From: Caprella mutica
Taxonomy: Eukaryota > Arthropoda > Malacostraca > Amphipoda > Caprellidae
Assembly: GCA_947561585.1 (NCBI GenBank)
Contig: CANNZV010002458.1
Coordinates: 1 to 64,000 of the forward strand
Direction of reading: 5' to 3'
DNA length: 64,000 nucleotides
Below, one piece after another: positions 45,380 through 54,978 of the stretch; position 1 is the first letter of the stretch; each line of letters begins with the position of its first letter. The position numbers and the translations under genes were made by a program. The notes under the pieces are model-generated. The model was not told the DNA's origin. It ran no database searches and was given only the letters and a program-made list of their open reading frames with translations.

Positions 45380-46075
45380 ATGTACAAGCTTGATATTAAT
45401 AAACTAAAAATTTCTCATGATGACAATATCTTAGTAGATATATCTTTTAATATCAATAGCTCGACTGCCTTAATTGGAGAGAGTGGAAGTGGAAAGTCTT
45501 TAACTTTAAAAAGCTTATTAAATCTACTTCCAGACTCTTTAAACTTAAAAAAAGATATAAATAGTAATTTTGCTTTAAATAGTGAAACTATAGGGTTAAT
45601 TCCCCAAAACCCCTTTACTTCTCTATCTCCTATGACTAAAATTTCAAAGCAATTTTTTTGCTCAAAAGAGAAGCAGCTAGAGCTTTTAAAATTAGTTGAT
45701 CTAAATGATGAAGTTTTAAATAAATTTCCTAATCAATTAAGTGGGGGGCAAATTCAAAGAGTTATAATTGCAATTGCCTTAAGTAAAGATATAAAACTAT
45801 TACTACTTGATGAGCCAACTACAGCTTTAGATGTAAAAAATAAAGAAAATATAATAAAGTTAGTTGATCAGTTAGTAAAAAGATTAAATATACTTATACT
45901 TTTTGTTACTCATGATATAGAATCAGTAAAAGACTTATGTGAAAATATAGTCATAATAAATAAAGGAAGAATAGTTGAAAAAGGCTCAACGAAAGAAATT
46001 TTAAATAAGCCAAACAATAACTATACTAAAAAATTAATTGATTCAAATTTTAAAAATAAGGATTTCAGGAAATAA
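45380..46075 (+). CDS. ABC transporter ATP-binding protein (Dpp/Opp type) without partner
   Basis: A 231-residue ABC ATPase: Walker A G-E-S-G-S-G-K-S (about 33-40), signature L-S-G-G-Q-I-Q-R and Walker B L-L-L-L-D-E-P-T, with H-loop V-T-H-D. It looks most like the peptide/nickel (DppD/DppF) group. No permease or binding protein lies beside it; it is 2 bases upstream of a class A penicillin-binding protein and 6 bases after gpmI. The transport partner must be elsewhere, or it serves a cell-wall role. Confidence 0.85.
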   Translation: MYKLDINKLKISHDDNILVDISFNINSSTALIGESGSGKSLTLKSLLNLLPDSLNLKKDINSNFALNSETIGLIPQNPFTSLSPMTKISKQFFCSKEKQLELLKLVDLNDEVLNKFPNQLSGGQIQRVIIAIALSKDIKLLLLDEPTTALDVKNKENIIKLVDQLVKRLNILILFVTHDIESVKDLCENIVIINKGRIVEKGSTKEILNKPNNNYTKKLIDSNFKNKDFRK

Positions 46076-46077
46076 AT

Positions 46078-48054
46078 ATGATTAAATATATATTTGCTTT
46101 CTTCGTAATAGTAGGATTAGCAACATTAGGTTGGCTATATACTTTATATGATGAAATAAAACACGATGTTGACAAAGTTATTAATTACAATCCAAAGCAA
46201 AGTACACAATTTTATGATAAAGATGGAAGATTAATAGCAAATATATTCAAAGGTGAAAACAGAGAATATGTAAACTATGATGATATTCCTGCAAGAATTA
46301 TTGAAGGATTAATTGCAATTGAAGATACTCAATTTTTTGAGCATCATGGAGTAAATCTTGATGCAATATCAAGAGCAATGATTAAAAATATTAAAGCAGG
46401 TGGATATGTAGAAGGAGCTAGTACTCTTACTCAACAACTTGTGAAAATGTTAGTTTTATCAAGAGAAAAGAAACTAATTAGAAAAATTAAAGAAGCCCTA
46501 CTTTCACTTAGACTTGAAACTATGCTTACAAAAGAAGAGATTTTAGAAAGATACTTAAACAATGTGTACTTTGGCCATGGATATTATGGTATTAAAACAG
46601 CTGCAAAAGGTTATTTCAAAAAAGATTTATATGAATTAACTTTAAAAGAAATGAGTATTTTAGTAGGATTACCTAGAGCTCCTAGCTTTTATGATCCTAC
46701 AAGAAATTTAAAGATTTCTTTGGCAAGAGCTAATCAAGTTATAACAAGATTAAATACTTTAGGTTGGATAAATAAAGAGCAATATGAAAGATCAATAAAA
46801 GAAACGCCAAAGGTTTATAGTCAAACATTAACAAAAAACAAAGCTCCTTATATTATTGACTATGTATTAAAACTTTTAAAAGATGATATTCCTGATATAC
46901 AATATGGTGGTTATAATATAAAACTTACTCTTGATTTAGATGCACAAGATATTGCAAAAGAAGCTTTAAATAAAGCATATGAAGAAGCTTTAAAAAGAGA
47001 TGAAGCTTATAGAAAAAAAGAAAAAGATTTAGACAATGATTACTATATAAAAAAGCTAAATGGTGCATTAGTTTCAATTGATAGTAGTACTGGAAAAATT
47101 TTAGCTTTAGTTGGTGGAATTGATTATAAAACATCTATGTTTAATAGAGCTGTACAAGCAAGAAGGCAACCTGGTTCTGCTATTAAGCCTTTTCTTTATC
47201 AAACTGCTTTAAATGAAGGATTAAATCCTGCATCAAAATTAGTTGATATTTCAAGAACATATGATTATAAAGATGCAAATGGTAATAATAAAAAATGGCA
47301 ACCAAAAAACTATGGTGGAAGATTTAAAGGCTTTATTAACCTAAGAGATTCTCTTGTTCAATCAAGAAACCTATCAACAGTAAACCTTGTAACGGATACA
47401 GGTACTGGTGTTATGTATCAAGCATTAGAAGATTATGGTTTTAAAGGAATGCCAAATGACTTATCAATTACTCTTGGTTCAATGTCGGTATCTCCTTTAC
47501 AATTAAGTGAATATTTTAGTGCTTTTGCAAATCATGGAACTATCGTAAAACCTTATATTATTGAATCTATTACAAATAGAGATGGAAAAAAAGTTACTTT
47601 TGAACCTCAAACAAGAGAGCTAAACTCACCTGAACAAACTTATCTTATTACATCAATACTAAATGATGTAGTAAAAAAAGGAACAGGACGAAGAGCACAA
47701 GTTAAGGGAATTGAACTTGCTGGTAAAACTGGAACAACAAATGATAATATTGATGCATGGTTTTGTGGTTATTCCCCATCAATTCAAACTATAGTTTGGT
47801 TTGGAAAAGATGACAATACACCTATGAGAAGAAGTGAGACAGGAGGAAAAACTCCCACACCAGCTTTTGCACATTTTTATAGAGAATATTTAAAAATACA
47901 TCCTGAAATTCCAAGAAAATTTGAGAAACCTGCAAATGTATATCAATCAAAAATTAATGGTAAACTTGAATACTATACAAATAAATCACCTCTACCAGAA
48001 ATAGAAGTAAATATTATTCCAGAAGATCCACAACAAGAAGTAATAGAGTTTTAA
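46078..48054 (+). CDS. Class A penicillin-binding protein (PBP1A)
   Basis: A 658-residue bifunctional cell-wall synthase. One N-terminal membrane helix (1-22) is followed by a glycosyltransferase-51 domain (E-D-T-Q-F-F-E-H-H-G near 82, G-A-S-T-L-T-Q-Q-L) and a transpeptidase domain with the serine motif P-G-S-A-I-K-P, then S-R-N-L and G-K-T-G-T-T. All active residues are present. It polymerises and cross-links peptidoglycan in the periplasm. Confidence 0.94.
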   Translation: MIKYIFAFFVIVGLATLGWLYTLYDEIKHDVDKVINYNPKQSTQFYDKDGRLIANIFKGENREYVNYDDIPARIIEGLIAIEDTQFFEHHGVNLDAISRAMIKNIKAGGYVEGASTLTQQLVKMLVLSREKKLIRKIKEALLSLRLETMLTKEEILERYLNNVYFGHGYYGIKTAAKGYFKKDLYELTLKEMSILVGLPRAPSFYDPTRNLKISLARANQVITRLNTLGWINKEQYERSIKETPKVYSQTLTKNKAPYIIDYVLKLLKDDIPDIQYGGYNIKLTLDLDAQDIAKEALNKAYEEALKRDEAYRKKEKDLDNDYYIKKLNGALVSIDSSTGKILALVGGIDYKTSMFNRAVQARRQPGSAIKPFLYQTALNEGLNPASKLVDISRTYDYKDANGNNKKWQPKNYGGRFKGFINLRDSLVQSRNLSTVNLVTDTGTGVMYQALEDYGFKGMPNDLSITLGSMSVSPLQLSEYFSAFANHGTIVKPYIIESITNRDGKKVTFEPQTRELNSPEQTYLITSILNDVVKKGTGRRAQVKGIELAGKTGTTNDNIDAWFCGYSPSIQTIVWFGKDDNTPMRRSETGGKTPTPAFAHFYREYLKIHPEIPRKFEKPANVYQSKINGKLEYYTNKSPLPEIEVNIIPEDPQQEVIEF

Positions 48055-48103
48055 AAACTCGATTACTTAAATTTTAAATAGTAATTTTCATTATATCAAA
48101 CAT

Positions 48104-48139
48104 AAAAAAAGGCAAGTTCATATGAACTTGCCTTTTTTC
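48104..48139. terminator. Bidirectional terminator between PBP1A and glnA
   Basis: A-run, GGCAAGTTCATATGAACTTGCC, T-run: a perfect palindromic stem between convergent genes, serving both. Confidence 0.88.
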
Positions 48140-48156
48140 TTATACTAAAGTTATAA

Positions 48157-49584
48157 TTAACAAGAGTAAGTTGATTTAAATTCAAATGCAGTTGGTCTAG
48201 ACTCGTCTGGCCAAACTTGTGTTTCAAATTTATAGTGTTGGTATGTATCTACCATATCTTGTGTAAATACTGGTTTTAAGAAATTATTATCTCTAATTAA
48301 AGCTTCTAATGAACCTCTTAATGTATGAGGCATTTGAGGAATTTCTCTTTCTCTAATTTCATCTAATGGCATTTCATATAAATCTTCATCCATTGGACCA
48401 ATAGGCTCAATTTTATTTGCAATTCCATCAAGACCAGCCATTAACATAGCAGCAAATGCTAAATAAGGACAAGCTGTTGAATCTGGGAATCTCATTTCAA
48501 TTCTTGTTGCTTTCTCTCCAGCACCATAAGGAATTCTACAAGAAGCAGATCTATTTTGAGAAGAGTAAGTTAAAATTGAAGGAGCTTCAAATCCTGGAAC
48601 TAATCTTTTATAAGAGTTAGTTGTAGGGTTAGTAAATGCAGCAACTGCTCTAGCATGTCTAAAAATACCACCTACATAATGTCTTGCCATTTCAGAAAGG
48701 TTTCCATATTCACCTTCTGTATAGAATAAGTTTTTACCATCTTTCCAAATTGATTGGTGTACGTGCATACCATTTCCATTATCACCAAATAAGGGCTTAG
48801 GCATAAATGTACAAGACTTACCATTTAAATGTGCAACCATTTTACAAACATACTTATATTTTTGTACGTTATCAGCAGCTTCAATTAAGTCTCCAAATAC
48901 AATACCAATCTCACCTTGAGCTTGTGCAACTTCATGGTGTCCTAAAACAACCTCTAGTCCAACTTGCTCTAAAACTTGCATCATTTCAGCTCTTAAATCA
49001 ACCATAGAATCTGTTGGTTGAACTGGGAAATAACCACCTTTAGTTCCTGGTCTATGACCCATGTTTCCTAATTCATAATCAGTTGAAGATGCCCATTCAC
49101 CCTCTTCTGAATCCACTCTGTAGTAAGACTCGTTGATATTATCAACAATTTTTACATCATCAAAGATAAAGAATTCATTTTCTGGTCCAAAGTATGCAAC
49201 ATCACCAACACCAGACTCACTTAAATGAGTTAATGCTTTTTTAGCAATTGATCTTGGACATTTTTCATACATATCACCTTTATAAATGTCATATACATCA
49301 CAAATTACAATGATTGTAGAATCAGCAGTAAATGGATCTAAGAAAGCAGTTTCAACATCTGGCTTTAAAATCATATCTGATTTATTAATTGGTTGCCACG
49401 CATCAACAGATGAACCATCAAAAGGCATACCTAATTCTAATTGGTCTTCAGTAACAGCACTCATCATATATGAAATGTGATGCCACATTCCCTTCATATC
49501 TGAAAATCTAAAATCTACAAATTTTACTTCATTTTCTTCACAATATTTAAAAAACTCTTCAGTATTGTTTACAAACTTACCCAT
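48157..49584 (-). CDS. glnA: Glutamine synthetase, type I
   Basis: A 475-residue dodecameric GSI enzyme that makes glutamine from glutamate, ammonia and ATP. The metal and substrate blocks [11 protein letters not shown] and G-M-H-V-H-Q-S are present. The C-terminal M-D-E-D-L-Y-E-M-P holds the tyrosine that is adenylylated in GSI-beta enzymes, so activity control of that type is possible. It is alone in its transcript, with dyads at 49654-49690 upstream. Confidence 0.96.
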   Translation of the reverse strand: MGKFVNNTEEFFKYCEENEVKFVDFRFSDMKGMWHHISYMMSAVTEDQLELGMPFDGSSVDAWQPINKSDMILKPDVETAFLDPFTADSTIIVICDVYDIYKGDMYEKCPRSIAKKALTHLSESGVGDVAYFGPENEFFIFDDVKIVDNINESYYRVDSEEGEWASSTDYELGNMGHRPGTKGGYFPVQPTDSMVDLRAEMMQVLEQVGLEVVLGHHEVAQAQGEIGIVFGDLIEAADNVQKYKYVCKMVAHLNGKSCTFMPKPLFGDNGNGMHVHQSIWKDGKNLFYTEGEYGNLSEMARHYVGGIFRHARAVAAFTNPTTNSYKRLVPGFEAPSILTYSSQNRSASCRIPYGAGEKATRIEMRFPDSTACPYLAFAAMLMAGLDGIANKIEPIGPMDEDLYEMPLDEIREREIPQMPHTLRGSLEALIRDNNFLKPVFTQDMVDTYQHYKFETQVWPDESRPTAFEFKSTYSC

Positions 49585-49653
49585 AGTTTTAACTCCTTGA
49601 AATAATTAATGTAAATATTGTATCAAAAATAAAAAAAACTAAGATAAAAATAC

Positions 49654-49690
49654 TGTATAAAAAATATACAATAGTATAAAATATTATACT
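49654..49690. promoter_or_regulatory. Two adjacent A/T dyads upstream of glnA
   Basis: TGTATA-N5-TATACA (49654-49670) and AGTATAA-N4-TTATACT (49673-49690) lie side by side between hisK and glnA. The second contains a TATAAT on the minus strand. They may be an operator overlapping the glnA promoter. Confidence 0.4.
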
Positions 49691-49707
49691 TTTTTACAAA
49701 TAGTAGT

Positions 49708-50517
49708 TTAAAAAGCTACTTCGATTTTATCTCTATTAGTAAAGTATATACACTTTGAATAACCTATTTGCTTAGCAAGGCTTGTTACATCATCATAGGC
49801 AAAACCAATTTGATCAACATTATGTGCATCAGATGAGAAAGTAATAGGTATATCTAAGTCAAAAGCTAACTCTAATAACTCTTTAGAAGGATATGGCTGT
49901 TCAATTGGTTTTCTAAGACCTGCACTATTTATTTCAATAACCATATTTGATTGTTTGATTTGTTTCATTGCATCATAAGCTATAGATTTAATATCTTTAT
50001 TTGGTAAAAACTTAAATACTTTTATTAAATCTAAATGCCCTACTATATCAAACTTTCCACATTTAGCAAGTAACCTTACTGCTTCAAAATAATCAATCCA
50101 AATATCATCAATATTTTTCTTTTTATATTTTCCAATAAACTCTGGATTATCAAAGCCCCAAGGCTCATTACTATCTGTATCTTTTTTTGATTCTAAAAAA
50201 TGAATAGAACCTATTAAATAATCAACTTTTGCATTTAGAACTTCATCAAGCATTGGGATATTTTGCATAAAGTCTACTTCATATCCTAATAGAATATTTA
50301 TATCTTTTTCATACTTTTTTTTAAAATGAAGAATAGTACTTTCATAGAACTCTTTATGTTCAATTGCCATTCTATATTTAGGATCAAAGCCCATTGGTGC
50401 ATGGTCTGTAAAGCCATATACATCAATTTCTAGTTCAATTGCCTTTTTTATATACTCTTCTACAGTTCCAATTGCATGATTACAAAGAATAGTATGATTA
50501 TGTAAATCAACTCTCAT
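49708..50517 (-). CDS. hisK: PHP-family histidinol-phosphatase
   Basis: A 269-residue PHP-domain phosphatase. It starts with the metal motif D-L-H-N-H-T and has F-T-D-H-A-P, G-H-L-D-L and S-D-A-H later, which together build the trinuclear site. HisK/HisJ enzymes remove phosphate from histidinol phosphate in histidine synthesis. Other PHP phosphatases are possible. Its ATG overlaps the moaE stop by one base. Confidence 0.85.
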   Translation of the reverse strand: MRVDLHNHTILCNHAIGTVEEYIKKAIELEIDVYGFTDHAPMGFDPKYRMAIEHKEFYESTILHFKKKYEKDINILLGYEVDFMQNIPMLDEVLNAKVDYLIGSIHFLESKKDTDSNEPWGFDNPEFIGKYKKKNIDDIWIDYFEAVRLLAKCGKFDIVGHLDLIKVFKFLPNKDIKSIAYDAMKQIKQSNMVIEINSAGLRKPIEQPYPSKELLELAFDLDIPITFSSDAHNVDQIGFAYDDVTSLAKQIGYSKCIYFTNRDKIEVAF

Positions 50518-50963
50518 TAGCTTAATATTCCTGCACCATTAATAGCTGTACTTCTATCTTCTGCATATACTCTTTGACCATTTAAAATGTCATATTTCCA
50601 AATTGGAGCTTGTGCTTTAAAATCTTCAACAAATTCATCTATCATTTCTAAAGCCACTCTTCTTTTAGGGGAACAAACAGCTGCTATATATGAACTTTCG
50701 TGATTTAATACATCACCTTTTGAATGTGCCATTAATACAATTGCTTTTTTTTCATTTGCCTTTTTTTGCCAAGATTCAAACCATGATTTTAAAATTGGTT
50801 CATAAATATCAAAAGACAAACCATCTATACTATTTTCATCTCTTACAACACCTACAAAGGTAATAATAGCTCCATAGTTTGATTCTTTAAATTCATCATA
50901 CCATTTGGCATTGATGTCATTTACATTTAATGGGCCTTCACATAAAATAAGTTTGTCATCCAT
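50517..50963 (-). CDS. moaE: Molybdopterin synthase catalytic subunit MoaE
   Basis: A 148-residue protein. Family features are Y-G-A-I-I-T-F-V-G-V-V-R, H-S-K-G-D-V near residue 80 and the C-terminal P-I-W-K-Y-D with the catalytic lysine. With MoaD it adds two sulfurs to precursor Z to make molybdopterin. It starts 3 bases after moaD. The SoxC molybdenum enzyme would need this cofactor. Confidence 0.92.
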   Translation of the reverse strand: MDDKLILCEGPLNVNDINAKWYDEFKESNYGAIITFVGVVRDENSIDGLSFDIYEPILKSWFESWQKKANEKKAIVLMAHSKGDVLNHESSYIAAVCSPKRRVALEMIDEFVEDFKAQAPIWKYDILNGQRVYAEDRSTAINGAGILS

Positions 50964-50966
50964 TTT

Positions 50967-51188
50967 TCATCCCCCACAAACAGGAGGTAATAAAGAGATT
51001 TTATCTCCATCATTTAAACTTACATCTTTGCTTGATACTAAAGTATCGTTAATTGCAACAGCACATGTTTCTAACCAAGTAGATACTTGCTCATCATTTT
51101 TTAATATATCACTTAATTGTGAAAGATTATTTATATCAAGTTCTAGTGAGTCTTTATTAATAGGTCCTAAGAATTCTACCTTTACCAC
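50967..51188 (-). CDS. moaD: Molybdopterin synthase sulfur carrier subunit MoaD
   Basis: A 73-residue ubiquitin-like protein that ends in the required double glycine (V-C-G-G), where sulfur is carried as a thiocarboxylate. It has L-L-P-P-V just before the tail, as usual. First gene of moaD-moaE-hisK; mqnA is divergent. Confidence 0.92.
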   Translation of the reverse strand: MVKVEFLGPINKDSLELDINNLSQLSDILKNDEQVSTWLETCAVAINDTLVSSKDVSLNDGDKISLLPPVCGG

Positions 51189-51259
51189 TTTAACCCCTTT
51201 TTACATATTTTTTGAGTATTATATCAAATTAAATTTAATAATAGGATGACTCAAATCAA

Positions 51260-51919
51260 ATGATATTTGCAAAAATTGATTTCATAAATCTATTACCTTT
51301 TAATATTTATATAAAAAAGAATATTAAATCTAATCAAATTAAATCTATAATAAATTATAAAAAATCGTACCCTTCAGCAATAAATAAAAAATTTAAAAAA
51401 AGAAAAGTAGATGCTGCATTTATTTCATCAATAGCTTCAAGAAATGAAAAAAAATTTAATCTAGGAATTGTTGCAAAAGATGAAGTACTATCAGTTTTAT
51501 TAGTTCCAGGTGAGTATGAAAAAGATTATCAAAGTGATACATCAAATGCTCTTGCAAAAGTTTTAGAACTTGATGGAAAAGTAATTATTGGAGATAAAGC
51601 TTTAAAATATTATCACAATAATGAGAGTAAAGACTTTATTGATTTAGCAAAAAAATGGAAAGATAAATATAATTTACCTTTTGTTTTTGCAGTTTTATGC
51701 TTTAACTCAAATAAAAAATTACTTACTAAAATTACAAAAAACTTTGATAAAAGAAAAATAAAAATACCTCAATACATTTTAAAAGAGTATGCAAAAAGAA
51801 GTGGTATTTCAACAAGTAATATTTTAGATTATTTGGATAAAATAGATTATGAATTAAATATAAAAGAAAAAAGAGCACTAAAACTCTTTTTAAAACTAAC
51901 AAAACAAAAAGGTTTATAA
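51260..51919 (+). CDS. mqnA: Chorismate dehydratase MqnA
   Basis: A 219-residue protein of the MqnA/MqnD periplasmic-binding-like fold. It catalyses the first step of the futalosine route to menaquinone, removing water from chorismate. Visible features are I-D-F-I-N-L-L-P-F at the start, V-D-A-A-F-I-S-S-I-A-S and the L-P-F-V-F-A-V-L block. The futalosine route is standard in Campylobacterota. The gene is one base from uppP. Confidence 0.86.
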   Translation: MIFAKIDFINLLPFNIYIKKNIKSNQIKSIINYKKSYPSAINKKFKKRKVDAAFISSIASRNEKKFNLGIVAKDEVLSVLLVPGEYEKDYQSDTSNALAKVLELDGKVIIGDKALKYYHNNESKDFIDLAKKWKDKYNLPFVFAVLCFNSNKKLLTKITKNFDKRKIKIPQYILKEYAKRSGISTSNILDYLDKIDYELNIKEKRALKLFLKLTKQKGL

Positions 51920-52689
51920 ATGGATGTATTAGATACTGTCATACTAGGTATCATTGAAGGATTAACGGAATTCTTGCCAATCTCATCAACAGGTCACTTA
52001 ATTGTAGCAAGTGAATTTTTAGGCTTAGAGCAGTCAAACGTAAATAAAGCTTTTGAAGTTATTATACAATTTGCAGCAATTTTAGCTGTAATTTTAAATT
52101 ACCCATCAAAGTTTACATTTTCACATATTAGTTTATGGACAAAAGTCTTTATATCATTTTTGCCAATAGCAACTATTGGATTTATATTCGCAGATCAAGT
52201 AAAAGCAATGTTTTCAATTGAAATTGTAGCTTGGATGTTCATAATAGGTGGTATTATTTTCTTAATAGTAGAAAAATTCTACGATGAAAATGAAACACAC
52301 ACACATGATGTAGAAGATGTAACATATAAGCAAGCTATGTGGATAGGTATTGCGCAAATATTTGCTTTAATTCCAGGTACAAGTAGAGCAGGATCATCTA
52401 TTATTGGTGCTATGTTAGTAAAATTAAATAGAAAAACGAGCGCTGAATTTTCATTTCTTTTAGCCTTTCCCGTTATGTGTGCTACAACAGGCTATGACTT
52501 ATTAAAACACCATGAAGAACTTTTTGCAGCAGGCACATACTAAATTTAGTTGTGGGCTTTGTAGTTTCATTTATAGTTGCATACCTAGCAATAAAGCTTT
52601 TTATTAAGTTTTTAGAAAACTTCACTTTTGTTGCTTTTGGTATTTATAGAATTGTATTTGGATTAATTCTTTTAGCTATTTTTGTATAA
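51920..52689 (+). pseudogene. uppP: Undecaprenyl-diphosphatase UppP, frameshifted near the 3' end
   Basis: The first 207 residues are typical UppP/Bac[18 protein letters not shown], and P-G-T-S-R-A-G-S later, the two active-site signatures. The frame ends early at 52543 in A-G-T-Y; the rest ([11 protein letters not shown] ... [10 protein letters not shown]) is fully readable in another frame and stops at 52689. One base is missing near 52535. It recycles the undecaprenyl carrier of wall synthesis. The stop overlaps the murG end by 14 bases on the other strand. Confidence 0.85.
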
Positions 52690-53704
52690 TATCTTTAATA
52701 ATATTTTCCACAGCATTAGGCTTAATTGAATTTTTAAGTCTTTTGCTTATCTCTTTTATATCTATATTATCAAGCACTTTTAAAAAACTCTTTTTCACCT
52801 AAATCATCTTCATTACAAATATATGCCATTTTTTTGCTCTCTAAATCTTTTGCATTAAAATACTGATGATTAGCAGCAGCATATTTATAAGGTACAAAGT
52901 ATGCAGGAAGATTATTAGCACACATTTCCCAAAGTGTTGAAGCCCCTGCTCTACTTATAACAAAGTCAGCTTCATTCATTTTTAAAATTATATCTCTACT
53001 AAAATCAAAAACATCAACATTCAAATCATTTTTTTCATAAAACTCTTTTACTCTTTTGTAATCATTTTTACCAGTTTGATGAATTACTTTTATTCCCTTA
53101 TCTAATAATAAAGGAGTTAATTTTAAGGCAAAATCATTTATAGCAACAGCACCTTGAGAACCACCAAAAAAAGCAATAGTTTTAACTTCATCTCTAATTC
53201 TTGCTTTATCAAAAAACTCTTGTGAAACTGGATAATCTTTAATAGGTGAGAAATCATGAAAAGAAGAATAAACAGTATTTGCAAATTTTGAAGTTATTTC
53301 ATTTAATTTACCCCATTTTAGAGTTTTGTTCATGAATAAAAAGTTTGCAAAAAGGTTTAAATATTGAAGCAAATGTAGCAGGTGCAGCAGAAAAACCACC
53401 TACTGATATAACTTTTGAAATATTATATTTGTAATAAATTCCTAAACAATAAAATGTCTTTTTTAAGATGTTAAATAAAGATAAATATTTTCCTATGCCT
53501 TTTTTATTTACAACACCTTTTGTATCTAAAAATATTTTCTTTTCTATTCTATTGTCATTTTCAAACCAAAGCTTATCTTGTCCATTTGTTGAACCAATAA
53601 ATATAATATTAAAACCTTTTTGACAAAGCTCTTCAATAAAAGCATCCGCTACTTTAAGGTGACCTCCTGTGCCACCATCCTGTAACCACGATATATTTAC
53701 TCAT
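52676..53704 (-). pseudogene. murG: MurG glycosyltransferase, three frameshifts
   Basis: All parts of MurG are readable but in different frames: the N-terminal glycine loop (V-V-T-G ... G-G-T-G-G-H, with an extra base near 53680), the middle I-S-V-G-G-F-S-A-A-P and F-I-H-E-Q-N, a shift in GGGG near 53311, then F-F-G-G-S-Q-G-A and A-D-F-V-I-S-R-A-G-A-S-T, and a last shift near 52783 before I-K-D-I-I-Q-K. MurG makes lipid II and is essential, so this is very likely sequence error. The start ATGA overlaps the ftsW stop. Confidence 0.85.
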
Positions 53705-54950
53705 TTATTTTTTACCTTTCTATTTTTAATATCTTCTTTTTCAACAACTCTACTAATTGATAAAACAAGTCCCATAGCTAAACAAATAGCAAGCATAGAT
53801 GAACCTCCATATGAAAGGAAAGGAACAGCAATACCTTTAATTGGAATCATTCCTGAAATTCCATATGAATTAATCAAAAATGCAATTATAATCATAAGTG
53901 CGACACCTAAAGTAAATAAATGATAAATTGGATTTCTAACACGTCTACTTATTTAAAAATTCTCCAAACAATAATAAAAATCAAAGTTACCAATATAAGT
54001 AAACCCATTAATCCTATCTCTTCTGTCATTCCAGCTAAAACAAAGTCTGTGTGAACTTCAGATAAAAAACCAAGTTTTAAATCACCATTTGATATACCTT
54101 GACCAAAGAATCCACCATTATGCATAGCATTTAATGAATGAGATACTTGATAAGGTTCTGGTAATTCATCAATTCTTAAATACTTCTCTGCCCAAGAAGG
54201 CATAACAGATAATATTCCATCTTGAACCATTGCCCACCAAGAATAAATTCTTTGTATTCTATGAGGAGCTGCTAAAATAAGTCCAACAAGTCCCATTAAT
54301 GCAACACCGCCTAAAACAACGAAAATTTTAAAAGATCTATTTGCAAAAATAAGAAGCACAACTAATATAACACCAAGTAAAACAACTTGTCCCAAGTCTT
54401 TTTGTAAAAAAGCAACTATAAATACAACAATAAAGAATGTTAAAAAATAAGGAGCTAAGAGTAAAGCTTCATCTTTTAATCCTATTTTTCTTGGTTGATC
54501 TATTACTTTTCTATGAAAAGACCATGATAAAAAGTATATAAAACCAATTTTAAAAAACTCTACAGGAGATAAAGAAAATCCAGGTAATCTAATCCATCTA
54601 TTAGCTCCTCCGGATGCTGTTACCATGGAAGCTGGTAAAATTGGCATTATAGCCATTAAAATAAAAAAACTTATAAATAGTGTCATACCTACTTTATTGA
54701 TTAATTTATCAGGGTCTATTAAGGAGCATCCCCACATTAATAAAATTCCAATAACTCCTACAAATGCTTGTCTTATAAAAAAATGAAATTGATTATATCC
54801 ATAATACTCAACTGTATAAATAGTTAATGAATATGAAAATACAATACTTGTAACAATCAATAAAGACACTAAAATGAAAAGTGGATAATCTGCATTAACA
54901 TTATTAATTTTTTTTTGTCGTGATTTAATATTTATTTTGTTAGAATACAT
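53701..54950 (-). pseudogene. ftsW: Cell-division protein FtsW (SEDS), one frameshift
   Basis: A SEDS-family membrane glycosyltransferase. The first 333 residues (53949-54950) hold most helices, with F-S-L-S-P-V-E-F-F-K-I and Q-K-D-L-G. One A is missing near 53950 (I-F-K then stop); the remaining P-I-K-G-I-A-V-P-F-L-S-Y-G-G-S-S is intact in another frame to 53701. FtsW is essential for septal wall synthesis, so sequence error is likely. Stop TGA and murG ATG overlap. The start at 54950 is 28 bases from the divergent PBP start. Confidence 0.88.
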
Positions 54951-54956
54951 ACTCTA

Positions 54957-54964
54957 TTATATAA
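54957..54964. promoter_or_regulatory. Palindromic TTATATAA between ftsW and PBP starts
   Basis: The 28-base gap between two divergent start codons is centred on TTATATAA, which reads as a -10-like element on both strands (TATAAT on the ftsW side). It may be a shared promoter core with very short leaders. Confidence 0.4.
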
Positions 54965-54978
54965 CATTATGGATAAAT

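Noticed and set aside
51246..51263. Five-codon upstream frame (ATG-ACT-CAA-ATC-AAA-TGA) overlapping the mqnA start
   Set aside because: Short enough to occur by chance, and its first codon lies in the mqnA ribosome-site region.
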